From: Tausonia pullulans
Lineage: Eukaryota > Basidiomycota > Tremellomycetes > Cystofilobasidiales > Mrakiaceae
Direction of reading: 5' to 3'
Assembly (NCBI GenBank): GCA_951802195.1
Contig: OX637629.1
Location: 1,116,001-1,180,000 of the forward strand
Length of the DNA: 64,000 nt
A program made the translations under genes and the position numbers. Within the stretch, counting starts at the first letter, position 1. Each line of letters starts with the position of its first letter. This document shows, one piece after another, positions 57,601 to 64,000 of the stretch. A model generated the notes under the pieces. It did no database searches, had not been told where the DNA came from, and saw only the letters and a list, made by a program, of their open reading frames with translations.

Positions 57601-59316
57601 GGGCTCTCTTCCGTCTCAAACCGGCGAGCTGGGGTCTCTCGTTCCCCTGGATCTTGTGAGTTTCTCCTTCTCCTTCTCGTCTTCTCGTCGGCTAGCAGCT
57701 GACGCCCGCTCGCCACTCTCATAGCTACGGAATCGCCTTCTTCATGATTGGTCTTCCTTCGTTCCACGGCTCCTTCCGCCCAGTTCAGAACTACCTTCAG
57801 TCCGGAGCCATCTGGAGTTACGCCATCGCCTCATCGGCCGGTTTCCTCTTTTTCGGAATGAAGTGAGAAGGATTCTTGTCTCCCTCCTTCTGCCAGCGGC
57901 TGACGCTTCTTGAACCAGCTTCGGAGAGGAGGCCGGAGCGACGACAGAGTCGTGGGTCTTCCGTGCATGCGTCGTCCAGGGTCTCCAGCAGTGTTGGACA
58001 GCTGCCCTCTGGTGGGCGAGCGTGAGTAGTCTGCCTGGCTTTCTGTCTTCCGCCTGGGCGTGGGACTGAAGTTGCCTTTCTTCCCGAATCGCAGACGCTC
58101 TACGCAAACGCCGACGCCTCTAAGTTCGTAGCACCTACGGCTATTCTCTACGCTGTCTGGCCCCTGGCCGCCATCTCCTGGCTTTTCTTTGTGTGCATGT
58201 GGCTTGGACTGCCTCCGGTACGTTGTCTAGTCGCGGTGAGCCGCAATGGATGAGACTGACCTATTTCCTCTCGTCCAATCTCCACAGTACTACCTCCAGG
58301 CGCCTCCGACGGTCCCCAACTTCTACGCAACCCTCTTCCGCCGTAACATTGTCAAGTGGTTCCTCGTCGCCGAGGTCCTTCGCGACTTCTGGCTTTCGAC
58401 GCCCTACGGACGCAACTGGCAATTCCTCTGGTCCGGCAAAAACGACATCCCGATCTGGGGTCTCATTATTCTTATCGTCGTCTTCTTCATCGTCGTCTGG
58501 TCCGGTGTCCTTTGGGGTCTCACCCGTGCGTTTTTCAGGCTCTATCCAATCCCTTGTCTGTGTTCCTGACGACCGCTTTCTCCCATCTCACAGGCTACGC
58601 CAAAGTCCACTCGTGGCTGCTTCCAGTCTTTGCCATCGGGCTTGGCGCGCCTCGATGGTGCCAGATGTTCTGGGGAACGTCTGGAATTGGTGCGCATTCT
58701 CTCCGCCTTGGCAGCTCTCCCGCTGTTCTGAGCCTGACTCGATCCCTCTCACTCTCCCCCTCCAGGCTTCAACGTTCCCTGGGCTGGCGGAGTCGGCCCT
58801 TACCTAGGCACATGCCTCTGGCTCTGGCTCGGGGTCCTTGACGCCATCCAGGGTGTCGGTCTCGGTATGGCGCTTCTGCAGACACTGAGTAGATTCCACG
58901 GTTTGTATCATCCGCCCTCTCTCCCTTCTCGCACTATATTGTCACGCCTGCACTGCGACTGACCTGCTGTCTCTTTCCCCCTTTCCACCCAGTCTGTGCC
59001 GCCATCTTCTTCTGCCAGTGCCTCGGTGCGATTGTCGTCATGATCGCTCGCGCCGCTGCTCCCGACAAGCTCGGCCCCTCGAACGTCTTCCCGAACGTGG
59101 CCCTCTGGGACGCTGCGCTCGACGGCATGAAGGGACTCCCCGTCATCTGTGAGTCTATCGGCGCCCGCCGCCTCTCTCGTCTGGACTCTTTTTCCCCCTA
59201 ACCCGTTATCCCTCTCTCCCTCAGACTTCGAGTTCTGGCTCTGTCTCGTCTGCCAGATTGTCATCGTCGTCGGGTACCTCTGGCTCTTCCGCAAGGAGCA
59301 GCTCTCGAAGCCCTGA
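48662..59316 (+). CDS. AGS1: Alpha-1,3-glucan synthase
   Basis: Very large gene, about 36 exons by GT/AG and phase, encoding roughly 2,400 residues. A signal peptide ([20 protein letters not shown]) is followed by an extracellular amylase-like domain with [10 protein letters not shown] (nucleophile), [14 protein letters not shown] (acid/base) and GMTNHDIF. A single span ([18 protein letters not shown]) leads to a cytosolic GT5 glycogen-synthase-like domain with [10 protein letters not shown] (ADP/UDP-glucose loop), [18 protein letters not shown] and [21 protein letters not shown] Ser/Pro linker then precedes about 12 C-terminal membrane spans thought to export the chain. This is the full three-part Ags1/Mok1 design. 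It makes wall alpha-glucan at the plasma membrane. Intron 1 is about 740 bp, the others mostly 50-100; one exon is 20 bases. Confidence 0.95.
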
Positions 59317-59960
59317 GCTTCTATTTCCCTTTTTGCTTGTTGCTCTTCTCTTTGTCCTGCAAAAACGCATCCTCTCTCTATCTCTCCTCTTCTCCTCCTC
59401 TATCTGGCATCGCCTTACCGTCCTCTCATGCTGCAAAGGAGACCTAAGGTCTCACTCCTCCTCTTTTCTTCTTACAGACACTGTCTTCCTCTTGGCTATG
59501 GCACTCTTTATCGAGCCCTGAACACTTATCCTCCATCTCATACCTCTCACACCCTCACTTAGCTTGCTCACTTTGCATCCCTTCCGTTCCCTTTTCTCTT
59601 TATCCTCACGCTTTTCGCTTTCTCGCCTGGGGCTCTCGTTTCCTTTCGACCAGCGGGGTGATGGTGGTACCATGCGATTCACTAGACTGGATGCCGGGGG
59701 GGGGGGAAAGAAAAGCAAGCAGCCGACGACGTACGTGTGTGCACCCACCACGACGCTTCCCTCGGGAGATGGAGTCGCTCTTCCTCAGGGAGGGGGTTTT
59801 TTTTTTCTTTCCCTCCTGGGTTCGCGGCGAGCTTAGGGCGAGAGCCGAGATTCAAACAGAAAAAAAAAAGAAAGCTCCCATGAATCATCCTCGTCCCAGC
59901 AGCGCAGCTCCTCCTAGGAGCTCACTCACTCCGCCCTCCTTCCTCACCCGCTCGCTCTCT
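59317..59960. other. Convergent intergenic region, AGS1/CYS3
   Basis: 644 bp between two stop codons, so it holds both 3' ends. It is T- and C-rich at the left (3' UTR of AGS1), has an 11-base G-run at 59696-59706 and an A-run at 59861-59870. No ORF of note. Confidence 0.45.
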
Positions 59961-62010
59961 CTAGTTCTTGTGGACGGCCACCCGGAGCGCCTGCTCGACG
60001 TCCGCCACAAGGTCGTCGACGTCCTCGATGCCGACGGAGAGCCGGATGAGGTTGCTCGTGATGCCGAGGGCGGCGCGCTCCGCCTCGGGGATCCCGGCGT
60101 GCGTCATGAGGGCCGGGACCTCGGCGAGGGACTCGACACCGCCGAGGGACTCGGCGAGGGCGAAGAGGTGCGAGGCGCGGAGGAAGGCGTCGGCTGGTGG
60201 AGGGGAAGGAAAGAGGGAGGAGAGTGGGCGGAGTCAGTCCAAGCGCAGCATGCATCTACGAACGAGAGAGAGAGAGAGAGAGAGAGATCGGCGAAGTGTC
60301 ACTCACCCTCCTCGGCGCCTCCCTTGATCCGGAAGCTGACCATGCCGGAGAACGGGACTCCTCCGGCCTCCTTCTCCGTCTCGGTCACCTCGTCCTGCTT
60401 CCATCCGAGCCGACCGAGCGCCTTCCAGGCCTGGCTGGAGATGGCCTTCTTCGCCGTCACCTGCGCCTTGCCCGCGCTCTTGAGACCCGGGTAGACGACG
60501 CTCTCGACGAGGGGGTTCGCCTCGAGGGCCCGCGCGAGCTTGAGCGCCGAGAGACCGTGCGCGAGGCCACGGAGAGGGAGCGTCTTGAGGCCCCTGTGGG
60601 CGAGGTAGCAGTCGAAGGGCGAGGGGATCGCGCCTCCGGCGTTCTGGAGGAACCGGACGCGGTCGGCGAGCGCCGGGAGACCGGGCCGGACGATGAGGGC
60701 GCCCATGATGACGTCCGAGTGGCCGTTGATGTACTTGGAGATGGAGTGAAGGACGAGGTCGGCGCCCTGGGCGATGGGGTTCTGTGTGGCGGAGGGAAAG
60801 GGAGGGGCGGGGGGGGGGACAAGGGGGGTCAGTCAGGCACGCGGTTGTGGCGGACGGGCGGGACTTGGACTGGCTACGCACCGACCAGAAGGGGGAGAGG
60901 AACGTGTTGTCGACCAGGACCAGGGGCTTGGCTGGGTGCGACTGGGCGATGCTGACGATGGCCGCGACGTCAATGACACGGAGGGTCTGAGAGAGGAAGC
61001 ATGGAGCACATCGGTGAGAGAGGGGGGGGGAGAGGGGGGAGGGAGGAGGAAGAAGGGCATGGGGAGATTGATTGGTCAGGACACGGAGGGTTTGGAAATC
61101 GAGCGTTGGACACAGACGACATACGGGGTTCGTGGGGGTCTCGATCCAGATGAGCTGGGGGAGAAAAATGGCAACGGGGACCGTCCGTCAGCAGGCTGTA
61201 TCGTCCTTCTCACTCTCTCTCTTTTTGACCCCCCTCTTGTCATGGCAGAGGAAGAGGCAGAGAGAGAAGAGACGACGGGGTGCTGGCTGCTGCCCATGCG
61301 CACTCACTCCAGTGTCCTCGCGGATCGCGTCGTAAATCTCCTGCTCCGTCGAGGCCTCGAGGTCGAGGAACGTCGTCTCGAGGCTCTGGACCTCGGTCGC
61401 GACGCGGGCGAGGTACCGGAAGGTGCCTCCGTAGACGTCGTTGACGGCGAGGACGTGCTTGCGGACCTTGGTAGGGTCCGCCGAGGCGAGCGCCTGGACG
61501 GCCGTCGCGGTGGCGGCGGACCCAGAAGCGAAGGCGAACGCCTCGGCTCCGCCCTCGAGCGAGGCGAGCGCCTCCTCGAGGTTCCGCCGGTTGGGGTTGG
61601 CCGAGCGAGAGTACTGTTCGTTGGGCAAAAGGGGGGAGGGGGGGCTCAGGCGCTAGGCTCAAGCAGCATGTGGCATCCGCCGCGATGCCGGCAGCAGCGA
61701 GCGCGCGCGCGCTCCCAGGGAGCGCCGTCGGCCAAGGCCGAGGGAGACGAAGGATCGACGCACCTCGTAGCTTCCGTTGCCTGCACGAGTGCGAGTGTCA
61801 GCGGCCTGCCCCATGCAGTGAACGCACGGCACGCAGCCTCGACGCACGGAGGTTTCCAACGCCGTCCTGGACGAACGTCGTCGAGAGGGAGAGCGGGGCA
61901 ATGACAGCGCCGGTGTGGGTATCGGCGGCGGACCCGTCGTGGATGGCGCGCGTCGCAAAGGAGAGCGGGGCAGCGTGGCCGTTGGCGGATCCGTTGGCGG
62001 TGGCAGTCAT
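59961..62010 (-). CDS. CYS3: Cystathionine gamma-lyase (PLP-dependent)
   Basis: Minus-strand gene with about six introns; ATG at 62008-62010. Blocks of the Cys/Met-metabolism PLP family in order: [64 protein letters not shown] (PLP phosphate and ring contacts), [41 protein letters not shown] (Asp for pyridine N), [15 protein letters not shown] (Schiff-base Lys), [19 protein letters not shown], and the end [15 protein letters not shown] followed by IRLSVGIED. It cleaves cystathionine to cysteine, 2-oxobutyrate and ammonia in the cytosol. Family members (gamma-lyase, gamma-synthase, beta-lyase) are close; the lyase is the best fit. A poly-C run ends 14 bp upstream of the ATG. Introns contain poly-C and a (GA)n tract (60262-60286). 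Confidence 0.87.
60262..60286 (+). repeat. (GA)n microsatellite in a CYS3 intron
   Basis: About 12 GA units in a row, inside the last intron of CYS3 (CT repeats on the gene strand). Confidence 0.85.
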
Positions 62011-62654
62011 AGCGAGGGAGGAGAGGGGGGGGGGGGGGGGGTGGGTGGTGGGGTCGGGGTGTGGTGGTTGCAGAACGAGCAAGAAATAAGGGTGAGCCGG
62101 CGAGAGATTCTGTGTCAGCGAGCAGCCGCGTCTGGCTGCCCTTTGTCCTCTCCTGGCGTGCTCTGGCGCAAGGACCAACGCCGGCGTCGCCCAAATCCAA
62201 GCGCGAAGCACTTGGCCGCACGTGGGGGCCGGCTCGCCGGCGGCTGCGCGGGTGGCGCGCCAGACGGCTGCTGGGCCTTCGTCGGCGCAGCCTGGTCCCC
62301 CCCGCCGGATCCCTCAGGGTCTGACTCCTCCGGCGCTCGTTCACATGCATGAGCTCGCGCGCCGGCGGGCAGGGAGCCAGCGGCGTTTCAGGGGGCGGCG
62401 CGCGGCCCTCGGAGGCTCTCACCATGCCCGAGGAGCGGAAATGAGCGGAATCGAATCCAGTGAGGGCGAGGGCGAGAAAGGAGCGGGCTGGCTGGGCGAG
62501 ACCCACAGCCAAGGCAAGGGGCAAAGAGGGCAGGTATGACGTATGAGAGTCTTGGACGGAGCGCGCGCGGGGCGAGGAAGGGCAGCCGTGAGATCAGAGG
62601 GCAGGCGAGATCTTGAGATCTCGCCCCTTGACCACCATCACCCTTCCGCCAGCC
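62011..62654. promoter_or_regulatory. Divergent upstream region, CYS3/Mug190-like gene
   Basis: 644 bp between opposing start codons. It includes a 17-base G-run (62025-62041, poly-C in the CYS3 leader) followed by GGTGGGTGGTGGGG-type sequence that could form a G-quadruplex on the plus strand. No other feature. Confidence 0.5.
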
Positions 62655-64000
62655 ATGTCCCCCGCCAAAGAGCCAGCCGGACGTCCCAGCAACCAACTCG
62701 GCCAGGGATACTCCCCCGCTGTGAGTCTGCTTGCCTGGTGGCTGGCGTGCGACCTGCCTGCTCGTCGTCGTGCTCACTCGTCGGTCCCCACTTCTCGTTT
62801 GCTCTCTTGCCTCTCCAGCATCCCATTCCGACTGGTGCGTGCCCCCTTCTCCGCCGCCTGCTCGCACGCCCGGCCCTGCTTAGCAGTCGGCGCCTTCCCT
62901 GCCTGCTGCCTCGCGTGTCAAGCTGACGCTGCCGCTGCTGGGCCGTTTCCCCCGCCCTCACGCGTCCCTTCCCTTCCTTCTTCAGTCCAGCGCTACGTCG
63001 CCGAACGCGCTCGCGAGCACAAAGACGAAGGCAACTACGAGCTCAATGAAGACGATCTTGAACGCGAGGAGCAGGCCAAGGTCGATGCTGAGGAGGCCAG
63101 CCGAGGGGACAACAAGGACGAGCTCAAGAAACGGATGGGACCCAACCAGGAGAAGCCGACGGACAAGGTATGCATTCTCCCTTCAACCTATCTATTCTGC
63201 TCTCTTGTGCTTCTCGGAAAACGCACACGCGATTCCTGTAGAGGGAACAACGTACAATTGTGGGGGGGGGGGGGGGAGAGGCAACAACAATATCGAGTGA
63301 CGCGGTTGCTCGTCTCGCGCGTGACGTCAGGGTCGCCTCTCCCGCCGCCTTCTCGCCCGCCCCACGACGCTCATGCGCGAACACGACTGACCGACCGCTG
63401 GCTTCCATTTTCTTCCCTAGGTCAAGAACAAGGAAGGAGAGCACACTGTCAAGGACCCGACTACCGGCCGTCCCGTCGTCATCAAGGACGCCGAATTCGA
63501 GGGTGAGTGAGCCTGCAGTACCCGGGTCCCGAGTCTCCCTCGTCGTCCTTCTCGCGCATACTGATAGACAGACTGGACGGCCGACCCTCCCAGACTATCC
63601 CGACGCCAACCACTACAACTCGCTGAATCCTGCCCCAAGCCCCCGCGACGGCCACCGAAGCCGCATCAGCCCCATGCCCGCCAGACCGACCAACATCTCG
63701 CTCCAGCCGTTCCCGCCCGCGACGCCACCCTCACTTGCCCCGATCCTGCTCAACCTCCACCGGCTCGCGCTTTTTGCCATGTTTGCCTCGTTCATCGTCT
63801 GGCTCCTCGTCGCCTTTTCCAGCGGCTGGTTTTCCTTCTTCGTCCGAACGGCTGTCCTCGGCGCCGTCGGCTTTGGAGGCGCCTTCTTCGCTTGGGGAGC
63901 TGCCAGGGGTCTCGAAAAGGAGATGGAGACCGTCCGACTTGATATGCACCGCGCGCGTGCCGAGAAATTCTCTCCTCCCATGCCTGAGTCGACCGAGTGG
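62655..64000 (+). CDS. N-terminal part of a tricalbin/Mug190-like SMP-C2 membrane protein (partial)
   Basis: Exons fit at 62655-62720, 62819-62834 (16 bases), 62986-63167, 63421-63502 and 63594 to the window end. N-terminus MSPAKEPAGRPSNQLGQGYS, a charged linker (YELNEDDLEREEQAKVDAEE), the block VKDPTTGRPVVIKDAEFEDYP, then a hairpin of two membrane spans (LALFAMFASFIVWLLVAFSS and AVLGAVGFGGAFFAWGAARG). After these comes EKFSPPMPESTEW, the usual entry to an SMP lipid-transfer domain. Tricalbin and Mug190 proteins tether the ER to the plasma membrane and carry SMP and C2 domains. Those domains lie beyond the window, so the family call rests on the layout and the PPMPESTEW box. Confidence 0.7.

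Noticed and set aside
60197-60955. 252-residue plus-strand ORF opposite CYS3
   Set aside because: It is rich in Glu/Gly/Arg, typical of the antisense of a GC-rich gene, and CYS3 motifs are unmistakable on the minus strand.
1-64000. CRISPR array, bacterial operons, rRNA or tRNA genes
   Set aside because: No regular spacer repeats, no bacterial gene structure, and no rRNA or complete tRNA cloverleaf noticed by eye. A tRNA scan would be needed to exclude tRNAs fully.

Overview
This is nuclear DNA from a GC-rich, intron-dense basidiomycete fungus. The host genes carry many short introns (mostly 50-100 bases) with GTNNGT-type donors, CTGAC/CTAAC-like branch sites and pyrimidine-rich 3' ends. Gene content (alpha-1,3-glucan synthase, G-protein alpha subunit, DBP6, TAN1, CWC24, VPS71, CYS3) is that of a free-living fungus. 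Base and codon use resemble red yeasts of the Pucciniomycotina (Microbotryomycetes). That placement is inference from style; no rRNA or other marker gene lies in the window.

Bases 1 to about 18,710 form a retroelement island with no recognisable host gene. In order it holds: a Ty3/gypsy gag scrap (1-222, minus); a 5'-truncated LINE (223-3144, minus); a Ty1/copia element with both LTRs (3145-8469, plus); an old minus-strand Ty3/gypsy copy (8470-16845); inside that copy, a very young plus-strand Ty3/gypsy element with seemingly identical 358-bp LTRs and a 5-bp target duplication (10208-14827); and then a pile of gypsy pieces and solo or partial LTRs (16846-18710). A 245-bp element with CGAGA/TCTCG ends and 5-bp target duplications sits in both the LINE and the copia element; I could not assign it to a family.

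From 18,853 to the end the window is gene-dense, with 16 host genes mostly in alternating divergent and convergent pairs: SH3-domain protein (-), nitrilase-family hydrolase (+), TAN1 (-), DBP6 (+), SCI1-like RS-rich protein (-), G-alpha (-), an unrecognised coiled-coil protein (-), VPS71/SWC6 (+), an NAD(P)-binding Rossmann protein (+), a large unrecognised protein with a mitochondrial-like N-terminus (-), peroxisomal adenine nucleotide carrier ANT1 (-), an MFS transporter of the allantoate/pantothenate family (+), CWC24 (-), alpha-1,3-glucan synthase AGS1 with about 35 introns (+), cystathionine gamma-lyase CYS3 (-), and the N-terminal part of a tricalbin/Mug190-like SMP-C2 protein (+, runs off the end).

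Themes: RNA biology (TAN1, DBP6, SCI1-like, CWC24), chromatin (VPS71), signalling (G-alpha), cell wall (AGS1), sulfur metabolism (CYS3) and transport. They are not one pathway; the local order looks like ordinary fungal gene packing. The points most worth a second look are the unclassified 245-bp element, the retroelement island as a candidate pericentromere flank, microexons of 16 and 20 bases with an 8-base terminal exon, poly-C tracts in host introns, and two unrecognised host proteins.
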